In this document: in pieces, positions 8,106 through 16,406 of the stretch
How the letters are laid out: each line of letters opens with the position of its first letter
Numbering within the stretch: the first letter of the stretch is position 1
Source of the DNA: JAJBWD01 sp041670885
GTDB taxonomy: Bacteria > Bacillota > Clostridia > Clostridiales > Clostridiaceae
DNA: 27,241 nucleotides
Direction of reading: 5' to 3'
Assembly: GCA_041670885.1 (NCBI GenBank)
Contig: JBAXYJ010000008.1
Coordinates: 1 to 27,241, forward strand
Position numbers and translations under genes: made by a program
The notes under the pieces: generated by a model
What the model was told of the DNA's origin: nothing
Databases searched by the model: none
The model's input: the letters and a program-made list of their open reading frames with translations, nothing else

Positions 8106-8822
8106 TTATTTTGTAATTAAATCTTCGTATTCCTTTTTTAATGATCCATGACAGGAAAGAATAGAAGACCTGGCCAAAACCTCCATAGCATCTAAGTATC
8201 TCCCCCGGATTTTATAATCTCTTTTTATTAAGGATAACTCCGTGCAGCCTAAGATAATTACCTCTGCACCGTTTTCCCTAAGCTCCTTTGAAATACTTTC
8301 AAACTTGGAAATTTCCGGCGGAAGGCCAGCTTTAATATCTTTATAAATCAGGTCCATAACATATTTCTGATTAATAACTGAAGGTATAACATAGTTTATT
8401 CCCTGAGCTGTAAGCTCCTTTTGAAACAGATTTGCGGATATTGTGCCATCAGTAGCTGCTAATCCTACTTTAGATACACCTTTTTCCTTCAGATAAAGTA
8501 CTGTTTCTTTTATAATATTTATTATAGGAACTTTAATGTTTTCAGTAAGAGATTCATAGAAGTAGTGAGACGTAATACATGGAATGGAAATCCTATCAGC
8601 CTTTTCAGCTTCAAGCTGCTTTCCAATTTTAATCATAGGAATAACAGGATTATCTTTGCTTTTTCCTAAAATAAAGCTTGTACGATCTGGTATCGACGGA
8701 TAATTATATATAATCATTTCCAAATGATCCTGATCGCAGTGTGCATCTGTCATATTTATTATTAACCCCATAAAATATGCTGTAGCCAGGGGTCCCAAAC
8801 CTCCAATAATTCCTAGCCTCAT
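8106..8822 (-). CDS. Aspartate/glutamate racemase family enzyme
   Basis: A 238-residue PLP-independent racemase of the Asp/Glu (RacX/YgeA) superfamily. The N-terminus MRLGIIGGLGPLATA is family-typical and fixes the start although there is no clear ribosome binding site. The two catalytic cysteines are Cys82 (SIPCITSHYFY) and Cys193 (VIILGCTEL), and the YPSIPDRT segment (41-48) is the aspartate-racemase-type substrate loop. The first Cys motif has Ile where CNTAH is usual, so the substrate may be unusual. It lies 10 bases upstream of the adenylation gene, so it probably supplies that enzyme with a D-amino acid. Specificity within this family (Asp, Glu, or broad) cannot be read reliably from sequence. 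Confidence 0.88.
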   Translation of the reverse strand: MRLGIIGGLGPLATAYFMGLIINMTDAHCDQDHLEMIIYNYPSIPDRTSFILGKSKDNPVIPMIKIGKQLEAEKADRISIPCITSHYFYESLTENIKVPIINIIKETVLYLKEKGVSKVGLAATDGTISANLFQKELTAQGINYVIPSVINQKYVMDLIYKDIKAGLPPEISKFESISKELRENGAEVIILGCTELSLIKRDYKIRGRYLDAMEVLARSSILSCHGSLKKEYEDLITK

Positions 8823-8925
8823 TCTACTATCAACTCATTTCTGTAAATTAATTTCCTTGAGGAAATTTCATAATTACATTTTGGTTTAGTTTTCATCTTG
8901 AAAATAACCAGTTTATAACATTTTT

Positions 8926-10140
8926 TCACTTAAGTGGTGTTGCCGGATATTTACTTCTATCCCATACATGACTATTGCCATTTTTTCTTGAGTACTCAGT
9001 AAGCTGTGCATCTGTTAACATAAAAAATACTCCTCCGGATCTTCGTGGTGTTGTATCAAAATGGTACCATCCATTACCACAGTTTACTAAGCTCCAGAAG
9101 TGGTGCCCTCCTGTCTTTATTATTTCCATATTCTGTACTCCTGCCCTGGTAAGCAATTCCTGAGAAACTGCAAAATAATTAAAGCAATCACCTTTGCCAT
9201 TTTTTATACCTTGATATGCTGCCCTAACCCAATCAGACTTATCTGAATAATTAATGTAGGAAATATGTCCCCTTACCCAATAATATATAGCTTTAGCTTT
9301 ATCTCTTTTAGACATTCCATTTTTTATAATTTCTGAAAGAACCTTGTCAGCTAACAAATCTAAATCTTCTCTGCTTACATAATTCAGCGGCTTAGTGACA
9401 ACCTTAATTGTTACTATTTTTTCTGCAGTATTTCCTGAGGAATCTGCTGCCTTATAAATAACTTTATAAATTCCCTGTTTTTTTATATTTACAGTGCTGC
9501 TGTCTACCATAAGTTTTATATCCTTGTCCCTGTTATCAGTTACAGTAACTCCCTTTTTATAAGATATCTTATCATCGATAAAAAATGCCTGATCTCTAGT
9601 ACCTTTAATTACAGGAGGTTCTTTGTCTTCTTTTACTTTAAGCACTGATATTAATTCTGCTTTATTTCCGCTTGTATCCTCTAATATAACAAAAACATTT
9701 TGTTCTCCTATCTTATTGAAATCAGGCTGAGCTTTATAATATATTTTCACATCCGTGCTGTCTTCAAAATCTGATATAAAATCCTTTGCTTGTATGGTAT
9801 CCTTTAACCAAATTTCCTGATTTGCTGATTTTGCTCTAGGAGGCTTTGTATCTTCAATCATCAGCTTTGAGCTGTATACTTTTTCTCCTATTTTAATTTG
9901 AATTTCGTAAACTCCCGGAGTATTCATATTTATTGAAGATAAATCCGTAACAAAGGTACCTGCAGTATTCTTTTTCTTAATAAACTGAGAAACCTGAAGA
10001 TTTTTAATTCCTGCCTCTGCAGTTACGATTTTAACTAATTTATTTGATGTAAGCAGCTTAAATAAAACTGCTGCTGATATAAGAACAAAAAATACTATAA
10101 ATCCAATTAATTTTTTAGTATATCTTACTCTTATACTCAT
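8926..10140 (-). CDS. Membrane-anchored transglutaminase-like protein with Ig-like domains
   Basis: A 404-residue protein: N-terminal membrane anchor (residues 11-30), then two or three Ig-like/DUF5011-type modules (about 38-95, 98-170 and 172-248; note the repeated TKPP/KEPP entry and DTSGNKAE / DSSGNTAE exit), then a transglutaminase-like domain (about 255-400). The catalytic triad is visible as Cys319 (GKGDCFNY), His347 (GGHHFWSLV) and Asp362 (YHFDTTP). Such extracytoplasmic proteins may be cysteine proteases or crosslinking enzymes. A strong promoter and AAGGAG ribosome binding site precede it. The 103-base gap to the racemase gene leaves open whether it belongs to the Dlt-like operon or only lies in front of it. 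Confidence 0.88.
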   Translation of the reverse strand: MSIRVRYTKKLIGFIVFFVLISAAVLFKLLTSNKLVKIVTAEAGIKNLQVSQFIKKKNTAGTFVTDLSSINMNTPGVYEIQIKIGEKVYSSKLMIEDTKPPRAKSANQEIWLKDTIQAKDFISDFEDSTDVKIYYKAQPDFNKIGEQNVFVILEDTSGNKAELISVLKVKEDKEPPVIKGTRDQAFFIDDKISYKKGVTVTDNRDKDIKLMVDSSTVNIKKQGIYKVIYKAADSSGNTAEKIVTIKVVTKPLNYVSREDLDLLADKVLSEIIKNGMSKRDKAKAIYYWVRGHISYINYSDKSDWVRAAYQGIKNGKGDCFNYFAVSQELLTRAGVQNMEIIKTGGHHFWSLVNCGNGWYHFDTTPRRSGGVFFMLTDAQLTEYSRKNGNSHVWDRSKYPATPLK

Positions 10141-10206
10141 AATATAATTCTCCTTTATCAGTTTATTGACTGTATTTTGTAATATCGTACATAATTTTAC
10201 AATTTT

Positions 10207-10235
10207 ATAGTAATACTGAATTTAAATAATGTCAA
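10207..10235 (-). promoter_or_regulatory. Sigma-A type promoter for the transglutaminase / envelope operon
   Basis: On the minus strand a perfect -35 box TTGACA (10230-10235) is followed after 17 bases by TACTAT (10207-10212). The transcript would start near 10200, leaving about 60 bases of leader before the ATG at 10140. No other promoter of comparable quality was seen in the 103-base gap before the racemase, so it may drive the whole block down to the lipoprotein. Confidence 0.7.
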
Positions 10236-10344
10236 GAATATATTGGTGCTATTTACTTTATATGACATAATGCTTTTGGATAAGGTTTATAAATTCCATG
10301 TTTTATGCTGCAGGCTCCCTGATAAACTTCACCTTATACCATTT

Positions 10345-10383
10345 AAAAAGCCCCCATCTTTAAACTCAAGACAGGGGCTTTTT
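10345..10383 (-). terminator. Intrinsic terminator of the pentose operon
   Basis: A stem AAAAAGCCCC / GGGGCTTTTT, with a further TCTT/AAGA pairing inside the loop, ends in a T-run on the minus strand (CTTTTTAAAT). It lies about 95 bases after the rbsK stop, the expected end of the operon. The rest of the 336-base gap 10141-10476 holds the promoter of the next gene and no further coding sequence that I can support. Confidence 0.85.
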
Positions 10384-10476
10384 ATGTTTACTGCACTAAT
10401 TTAGATTGACAGTAATAATTTTCAGATTATCTTTTTAAATATTTTTTCTAAACGCAAAACTTAATTATATTACCGG

Positions 10477-11370
10477 TTACAGTTTATCTAAATCTGTTTC
10501 TATAACTTCTTTCATATAAGGAATAGAGTTTGTTGCTCCAGGTTTTGAAACAGCAATAGCAGAAGCTTTCGATGATAATTCAAGTGCTTCCTCTATTGAT
10601 AAATCATTAATAATTGAGTGCATGAAGTATCCGGTGAAAGTATCTCCTGCGGCAGTTGTATCGACTGCTTTAACCTTAAATATGCTGTGGGAAGTTTCGC
10701 TTTTACTGTCCCTGTAAATTACACCTTGTTCTCCTAATGTCAGAACAATTTTTGCCTGTTTATATTTATCAATCATGCAGTTTAGAATTTCATTTGGGCT
10801 TGATTTTCCGGTTATCTGCCCACCTTCAATCTCGTTTAGCAGAAATAAGGTAACTTTCGATAAATCACATTCTGTTATTGCACCATCAAAAGGTGATGGA
10901 TTAAGTGCTATTTTTATACCATTCTGGTATGCTTTATCAATAATATAGCTGATAAGATTCACTTCATTTTGAAGCAGCAGCCAATCATCTTTTTCAAGAT
11001 AGTCCAGCACCTCATTAATATACTCTTTGGTTAAGCTTCTGTTAGATCCGCCATATAAAAGAATTGAGTTTTGGCCATTTTTATCCACCTGGATTATTGC
11101 ATGACCGCTTTTTCCTTCTATTGTTTTAATATAGCTTGTATCTATATTATTTTCCCTGCAGGTATCTAAAAGCATTCCTCCATCTGTACCTAACATTCCT
11201 GCATGATAAACCTTTGAACCAGCTCTGGAAAGAGCTATGGACTGGTTAAGGCCTTTTCCGCCGGCAAATACTTCTACTTTAGACGCAGCTTCTGTCTCTC
11301 CGGGTTTAACTATATGATTGATGGAATATACAAAGTCATAATTTAAGGATCCTATATTTAATATTTTCAT
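10477..11370 (-). CDS. rbsK: Ribokinase (PfkB family)
   Basis: A PfkB-family sugar kinase of about 297 residues that phosphorylates ribose (or a similar sugar) at O5 with ATP. The two family signatures are present: the sugar-binding Gly-rich motif FAGGKGLNQSIALSRAG near residue 40 and the C-terminal DTTAAGDTFTGYF, whose second Asp is the catalytic base. A GTG at 11376 is possible, but the ATG at 11370 has AGGTG five bases upstream and is the better start. It is the last gene of the operon, 12 bases after rbsD, and is followed by an intrinsic terminator. Other PfkB substrates cannot be excluded, but the RbsD/RbsAC neighbours favour ribose. Confidence 0.88.
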   Translation of the reverse strand: MKILNIGSLNYDFVYSINHIVKPGETEAASKVEVFAGGKGLNQSIALSRAGSKVYHAGMLGTDGGMLLDTCRENNIDTSYIKTIEGKSGHAIIQVDKNGQNSILLYGGSNRSLTKEYINEVLDYLEKDDWLLLQNEVNLISYIIDKAYQNGIKIALNPSPFDGAITECDLSKVTLFLLNEIEGGQITGKSSPNEILNCMIDKYKQAKIVLTLGEQGVIYRDSKSETSHSIFKVKAVDTTAAGDTFTGYFMHSIINDLSIEEALELSSKASAIAVSKPGATNSIPYMKEVIETDLDKL

Positions 11371-11382
11371 AATCACACCTGC

Positions 11383-11784
11383 TTATGCCGGGAAAGCTAC
11401 TCCTGCCCTTAAAATTATATTCGGGAAAGGTGTAAATTCACCAGTTCTTATAGCAAACTTAACATTCTTAGTTTCTTCTTTAAAATCAATATGGGGAATC
11501 ATTTCATTTTCAACACCAGGAAGTGATTCCTTTATAAATTTTAATAAGCGCTGGTTTTTATCTACAATTTCTTCAGCTATGCAGTAATATTCGATTTCAG
11601 CTTCATCTAATACTGCGGTTAATACCTGTTCAAAGGTTGGTACTCCGCCGCATAATGCTAAATCAACTATTGGTACTCCCTTTGGTATTGGAAGTCCTGC
11701 ATCACCTATAACAAATGTATCCTTATGTCCTAAAGCTGCTATATATCCGGCCAGCTGAGCATTTAATATTCCTCTTTTTTTCAT
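11383..11784 (-). CDS. rbsD: D-ribose pyranase
   Basis: A 133-residue RbsD/FucU family protein that speeds pyranose-furanose interconversion so that ribokinase gets its substrate. The N-terminus MKKRGILNAQLAGYIAALGH places the known catalytic His at position 20, followed by GDAGLPIP (27-34); length equals B. subtilis RbsD. The C-terminal Tyr-containing region of some homologues is replaced by RTGEFTPFPNIILRAGV, normal for this family. TGGAGGC lies 7 bases before the ATG. The gene sits between the permease and kinase genes, as in classical rbs operons, and gives the best evidence that ribose is one substrate of this locus. Confidence 0.93.
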   Translation of the reverse strand: MKKRGILNAQLAGYIAALGHKDTFVIGDAGLPIPKGVPIVDLALCGGVPTFEQVLTAVLDEAEIEYYCIAEEIVDKNQRLLKFIKESLPGVENEMIPHIDFKEETKNVKFAIRTGEFTPFPNIILRAGVAFPA

Positions 11785-11804
11785 TTTTTGCCTCCAGTTA
11801 TTGA

Positions 11805-12854
11805 TTATTTATTTTCATTACGTGACTGTAATGCCATTTTAGCCTGTAAGTTACGCTGGAATTGATCGACAATAACTGCAAATACAATTACTAATCCTTT
11901 AATAACCATCTGCCAGAATTCTGATACTCCGCACATAACAAGGCCGTCATTGATTACACCAATTACAAATGCACCTATAATTGTTCCGCCTATTGTACCA
12001 ACTCCTCCTGCCATTGAAGTTCCGCCAAGTACTGTAGCTGCTATGGCGTTCATTTCCCAGGTTTCACCTGAAGCCGGGTGGGCAGCTACTAATTGTGATG
12101 CAGTAATGATACCAACGATTGCTGCACAAACTCCAGAAAATAGATAAACTAATATCTTATCCTTATTAACCTTTACACCAGATAATTGGGCAGCTTTTTC
12201 GTTACCGCCAATAGCCAGAATATGCCATCCAAATGGAGTTTTCTTTAGTATGACTGCAGCAATAACGGCAATGATCAATAGTATTATAGCTCCAATAGGA
12301 ATTCCTCCTATATTGCCTCCTATAAGCTCAAAGCCTGTATTACCTAATCCCACCTTACCAACCAGATTAGAGAAAGTAGCACCGCTTGAACGGAGCATTG
12401 CAAATCCACGGGCTACATACATCATACCTAAAGTTGCAATAAATGGAGCTACATTAAATTTTGTTATTATAAGCCCATTAACAATTCCTATTAATGCACC
12501 GCAAATTATAGTGATGATAACAATAATTGGGACACTGAAATAGATTGTATATCCTAAAAACTTAAGTGTCAGACCTTCATTGATCAATCCTCCGGCTATC
12601 ATACCTCCAAGTCCTACAATAGCACCAACTGAAAGGTCAATTCCTCCTGTTATTATGACATAGGTCATACCAATACCAAGTATACCGAATAATGCAACGT
12701 GTTTTGCAATCAGCAGCATACTTTCCGGTTGTAAAAATGTTGGAGTAGCAAAGCTAAAAAATATTACTAATATAGCTAATACAATTAATGTTCTTCCCTT
12801 TAAGAGAGCCATTATTAATTTGTTATTATTTTTGGATATTTGTGATTTATTCAT
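11805..12854 (-). CDS. rbsC: Ribose-type ABC transporter permease
   Basis: A 349-residue membrane protein with about ten hydrophobic segments, the homodimeric permease of a CUT2-class sugar importer. Family motifs: GIGMTYVIITGGIDLSVGA (about 72-90), ATLGMMYVARG, and the cytoplasmic coupling region ATVLGGTSMAGGVGTIGGT (about 274-292). AAGGAG precedes the ATG. It is placed directly after rbsA with a 24-base gap. RbsC-type permeases also serve apiose, xylose, galactose and other sugars, so the name reflects similarity and neighbours, not proven specificity. Confidence 0.92.
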   Translation of the reverse strand: MNKSQISKNNNKLIMALLKGRTLIVLAILVIFFSFATPTFLQPESMLLIAKHVALFGILGIGMTYVIITGGIDLSVGAIVGLGGMIAGGLINEGLTLKFLGYTIYFSVPIIVIITIICGALIGIVNGLIITKFNVAPFIATLGMMYVARGFAMLRSSGATFSNLVGKVGLGNTGFELIGGNIGGIPIGAIILLIIAVIAAVILKKTPFGWHILAIGGNEKAAQLSGVKVNKDKILVYLFSGVCAAIVGIITASQLVAAHPASGETWEMNAIAATVLGGTSMAGGVGTIGGTIIGAFVIGVINDGLVMCGVSEFWQMVIKGLVIVFAVIVDQFQRNLQAKMALQSRNENK

Positions 12855-12878
12855 AATTTTTCTCCTTTTTTCTTACCA

Positions 12879-14426
12879 TTAATGACCATGATGGCCTTTG
12901 TATGAATCTAATACCAGAGTTTCTTCCTTGATATCATCTCCTACCAGCTCGCCAGTTTTAATACCATTAGACAAAACTATAACTCTGTCTGCAACTGCAA
13001 TAATCTCTTTTAATTCTGAGGATATAACAATTATTGACAAACCTCTGTCTGCATATTGATTGATGATATCAAATACTTCAGTTTTAGCACCAATATCAAT
13101 TCCTCTGCTTGGTTCATCAAGCAGCAATATTTTAGGACTTGTCAGAATACCTTTTCCGATTACTACCTTTTGTTGGTTTCCTCCTGATAGTGACAATATT
13201 GGTAGATTCTTATCTGCTACTTTAATATGAATATCCTTTATTTCTGCCTCAATATGTTCGCTTTCTTCCTTTTCAGAAACAAATATTCCTTTTACATAAT
13301 TTTTCAAACTGGACAATGATATGTTTTTAGAAATATCCAACGTCTGAATTACCCCTTCACGCTGTCTGTCCTCCGGTACAATTGCAAAGCCCCTGTCTAT
13401 CTGTTCGGATATATTTTTGATTTCTAAAGCTTTTCCTTCCAGAGCAACAGTTCCGGTATGTTCAGGTCTAAGTCCCATTAAACATTCAAAAACTTCAGTA
13501 CGTCCTGATCCCATAAGTCCGTAAATCCCTAATATCTCACCCTTTTTCAGATCTAAATCAACATTGTCAAGCAGGTATCCGCCGCCTTTCTTTGGCAGTG
13601 TCAAATTCTTTAATTCCAGTACTTTTTCTCTCTTTTCCCAGTCTATGTTTCTTTCTCTCTTAGGATAGGATTTCCCTGACCCTACCATATTTTGTACTAT
13701 CCATGGTACATCAATATCTTTAATATCAGCTTCAGCAACAAATTTACCATCTCTCAGTATTGTTGCATGATCTCCGATTTTCATAACTTCTTCCAGCCTG
13801 TGAGATATATATACAATAGAAATTCCTGATGCAGTCAGTTCTCTCATCAGTTTAAAAAGTACATCAACTTCCTGCTGGCTTAGAGATGATGTTGGCTCAT
13901 CCATAATTAAAATTTTCAGATCATCCTGGATAAGGTTTCTTGCAATTTCAATCATCTGCTGCTGCCCAACTTTTAAATCGCCAACCATAGTATTTGTGTC
14001 AAGGGGATATTCCAATCTTTCCAATATTTTTTTAGATAATTCTTCATGAGTTTTATTATCAAGGGTAAAATTTTTAATTTTTTCCTTAGCCATAAATATG
14101 TTTTGATAAACATTAAGGTTTGGAAATAAGCTTAACTCCTGATGAATTATTCCAATTCCATACTTTCTTGCTTCAGATGGATCTTTGAATGAAACTTCTT
14201 CATCACCCATAAAAATTTTTCCTGATGAAGGTTGTTCAATACCTGCTATAATCCTCATTAATGTTGACTTACCGGCACCATTTTCACCAATCAGTACATT
14301 TATCTTTCCAGTAAGAACATCAAAGGAAACATTATCTAATGCTTTAGTCCCAGGATAAATCTTGTCAATACATTCTGCGCGTAAGCAAACACCTTCCTGT
14401 GTTTTTTCATTATTATCCATTTTCAT
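12879..14426 (-). CDS. rbsA: Ribose-type ABC transporter ATPase (two nucleotide-binding domains)
   Basis: A 515-residue fused double ATPase of the CUT2 sugar importers. Domain 1 has Walker A GENGAGKST, signature LKVGQQQMIEIAR and Walker B LIMDEPTSSL. Domain 2 has the degenerate Walker A GLMGSGRTE that is usual for this class, signature LSGGNQQKVVIGK and Walker B LLLDEPSRGID. The ATG at 14426 lies only 2 bases after the AGGAGG; the second in-frame ATG at 14420 is better spaced and may be the true start, a 2-residue difference. The gap of 9 bases to the preceding lipoprotein gene shows co-transcription. It pairs with the following rbsC. Confidence 0.93.
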   Translation of the reverse strand: MKMDNNEKTQEGVCLRAECIDKIYPGTKALDNVSFDVLTGKINVLIGENGAGKSTLMRIIAGIEQPSSGKIFMGDEEVSFKDPSEARKYGIGIIHQELSLFPNLNVYQNIFMAKEKIKNFTLDNKTHEELSKKILERLEYPLDTNTMVGDLKVGQQQMIEIARNLIQDDLKILIMDEPTSSLSQQEVDVLFKLMRELTASGISIVYISHRLEEVMKIGDHATILRDGKFVAEADIKDIDVPWIVQNMVGSGKSYPKRERNIDWEKREKVLELKNLTLPKKGGGYLLDNVDLDLKKGEILGIYGLMGSGRTEVFECLMGLRPEHTGTVALEGKALEIKNISEQIDRGFAIVPEDRQREGVIQTLDISKNISLSSLKNYVKGIFVSEKEESEHIEAEIKDIHIKVADKNLPILSLSGGNQQKVVIGKGILTSPKILLLDEPSRGIDIGAKTEVFDIINQYADRGLSIIVISSELKEIIAVADRVIVLSNGIKTGELVGDDIKEETLVLDSYKGHHGH

Positions 14427-14435
14427 GCCTCCTCT

Positions 14436-15077
14436 TTATTTTACAGTCAATGCTACAGGTGTAATTAAGATAAGATTATCCTGATCTGCTGTGAAACATC
14501 CTGTAAATTCAATTTGCTTACCCTTAAGTGTAGTTAAATCTACTCTATCAATAACTGATTTCTTTATAACATTGTTAATGCTTTGTGAAACTGCTGCATA
14601 ATCGACCTGGTTCTTGTATTCTTCAAATTTAATTATCTTTAAGGCATCTCTTACTGAACTTCCCTTAAATACCGGTCCAACCTGTATCTCTATTTTAGCC
14701 GATCCTGAATAACCGCTTACTGTAACTTCCAGGTAGCCTGCTTTTTTTTCTGTATTTACTTCCTTAACTGTAGCTGTGCTTTTTACAGTATAGGTAAGAT
14801 CTCCTGAATTTCCCATGGAATACTTTCCATATTTGCCTGCTAGGGACTTAAGATCACCCTTTGCTTCTTTTAAGAATGCAGCCAAATCTACTGCTTTTCC
14901 CTTTAATTCAGGCAAAGCTGCTGAATCCCAAATTTTTGCAACGTCATCTCCGGCATTAAATTTAACTTCACCGGTAAGTTTACCTTCCTCACCAATCTTA
15001 ACAATTTTCATACATCCTGTGAATGTTGACATAATTAACATTACTGCCATTAATAACAATAAAAATCTTTTTCGCAT
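14436..15077 (-). CDS. DUF2291 family lipoprotein
   Basis: A 213-residue lipoprotein: MRKRFLLLLMAVML, then lipobox TFTGC. The start at 15077 is chosen over an in-frame ATG 18 bases upstream because GGAGGAAAT immediately precedes it and it gives a clean signal peptide. The mature part matches the DUF2291 pattern (DDVAKIWDSAALPEL, GKYSMGNSGDLTYTV, EYKNQVDYAAVSQSIN, LKGKQIEFTGCF). Members commonly lie inside sugar ABC-transporter operons next to an RbsB-like protein, as here, but the role is not established; a periplasm-side accessory to uptake is the usual guess. It is separated from rbsB by a stem-loop. Confidence 0.87.
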   Translation of the reverse strand: MRKRFLLLLMAVMLIMSTFTGCMKIVKIGEEGKLTGEVKFNAGDDVAKIWDSAALPELKGKAVDLAAFLKEAKGDLKSLAGKYGKYSMGNSGDLTYTVKSTATVKEVNTEKKAGYLEVTVSGYSGSAKIEIQVGPVFKGSSVRDALKIIKFEEYKNQVDYAAVSQSINNVIKKSVIDRVDLTTLKGKQIEFTGCFTADQDNLILITPVALTVK

Positions 15078-15263
15078 ATTTCCTCCATTATCCATTAAAC
15101 ATTTATATTAATAATGTATTTAAAACAATTTGTTTTCTAATTCATAATTCCAAGATTAAATAAACCAATAATATATTAGGAAAGTTAATGTATATTTTTA
15201 ATTTTTACTTATTGCTTCAATTCTAAGTTAAGAAAAGATTAAAAATACTATTTTTTTATTAGA

Positions 15264-15300
15264 TAAGGTACGATTATATATTATATAAAATCGTACCTTA
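15264..15300 (-). promoter_or_regulatory. Intercistronic stem-loop after rbsB
   Basis: An 11-bp perfect inverted repeat (TAAGGTACGAT / ATCGTACCTTA) closes around an AT-rich, partly self-complementary loop. It begins 32 bases after the rbsB stop. On the minus strand it is followed by TCTAATAAAAAA, not a T-run, so full termination is unlikely. Such hairpins after binding-protein genes typically block 3' exonucleases and keep the binding protein in excess over the membrane parts. The other bases of 15096-15331 are AT-rich and hold no gene that I can support. Confidence 0.6.
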
Positions 15301-15331
15301 AGCTTTTTACCCTTTTAAATGATAGTGAAAG

Positions 15332-16333
15332 TTATTTTGCAAATTTGAATGCTGATAATTTATCTGCATTATCCTTTGTGATAGCTATACAATCTACAAG
15401 CTGTTTTTCATCTAATCCTGTCTTGCCATTCTTCAGGTAATCCTGAGCCTGCTGAACTGACATTTCAGCAATTAAAGCTGCCTGCTGTAGTGCTGTTGCT
15501 GTGATGTTTCCTGATTTTATCTGATCTCTTACGTCATCACTTCCGTCAACACCAATGATCTTAACATTCTTTAAACCAGCTGCCTTTATAGCTGCTGCTG
15601 CGCCCATAGCCATTGTATCATTTCCACAGACAACACCAGTAATGTCTTTGTGGGACTGAAGAATTGTTTCCATCTTTGTGAATGCTTCTGTCTGCTCCCA
15701 GTTAGCTGTCTGAGTAGCGACTAATTTCATGTCTTTGTACTGGTCTATAACTTCATGGAATGCTTTTGATCTAACACCAGCATTAGTATCTGATTCTTTT
15801 CCTAGTAATTCAGCATAGTTTCCTTTTTCGCCCATAGCTTCAACGAATATTTCTGCTACTGCCTTTGCTCCCTGATAGTTGTTAGCAACAATCTGAGAAA
15901 TTGCAACACCGGTTTCATTTATTTCTCTGTCTATTAAGAATGTTGGGATACCTGCATCTCTAGCTTTCTTAACTGCTGCTACTGTTGCGTCTGATCCGGC
16001 GTTGTCGCAGATTATAGCTGCTGCTTTTTCTGATATAGCTGTATCAAATAATTCTGACTGTTTTGTTGGATCATCATCATGAGAAACTGATTTTACTTCA
16101 TATCCTAAAGCTTTTGCTTTTGCTTCTGCAGCTTCAGCTTCAGTTTTAAAGAAAGGATTTGAATGTTATGGAGTTATTATGTAAATCAGATTTGCTCCGC
16201 CACCCTTAAGTGCAGTTGATTTCTTTGTTTCTGTAGGTGTTGTGCTGGCAGTTTTGCTTGCACAGCCTACAAAAGCTGATCCTATCATTGTTAGTACAGT
16301 AAGTGTTGCCAATACCTTTTTGAAACTTTTCAT
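15332..16333 (-). pseudogene. rbsB: Ribose-type sugar-binding lipoprotein, interrupted by an in-frame TAA at codon 56
   Basis: The frame starts at 16333 after AGGAGGG with MKSFKKVLATLTVL and a lipobox ending FVGC (Cys24). Codons 49-55 (LIYIITP) begin the periplasmic-binding domain; codon 56 is TAA (plus 16166-16168), and the frame then continues without interruption through HSNPFFK, ICDNAGSDATV, IPTFLIDREI, VVCGNDTMAMGAAAAIKAAG and VIGVDGSDD to 15332. Full length would be 333 residues, normal for RbsB. A TCA to TAA change would explain the stop, since Ser is common there (TPSHSNPFF). The C-terminal part alone lacks a signal peptide and would not function. It is the first transporter gene of the operon; a real mutation and a sequencing error both fit. 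Confidence 0.9.
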
Positions 16334-16406
16334 TAAAAAACCCTCCTAAAATTATTAATAGTTTTATAGATTACGAAGTTTCCTCCGTTAGTCTTCAAAA
16401 ATAATA

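Noticed and set aside
16166..16168. Stop-codon recoding (selenocysteine or pyrrolysine) in rbsB
   Set aside because: The codon is TAA, not TGA or TAG, and the position is normally Ser.
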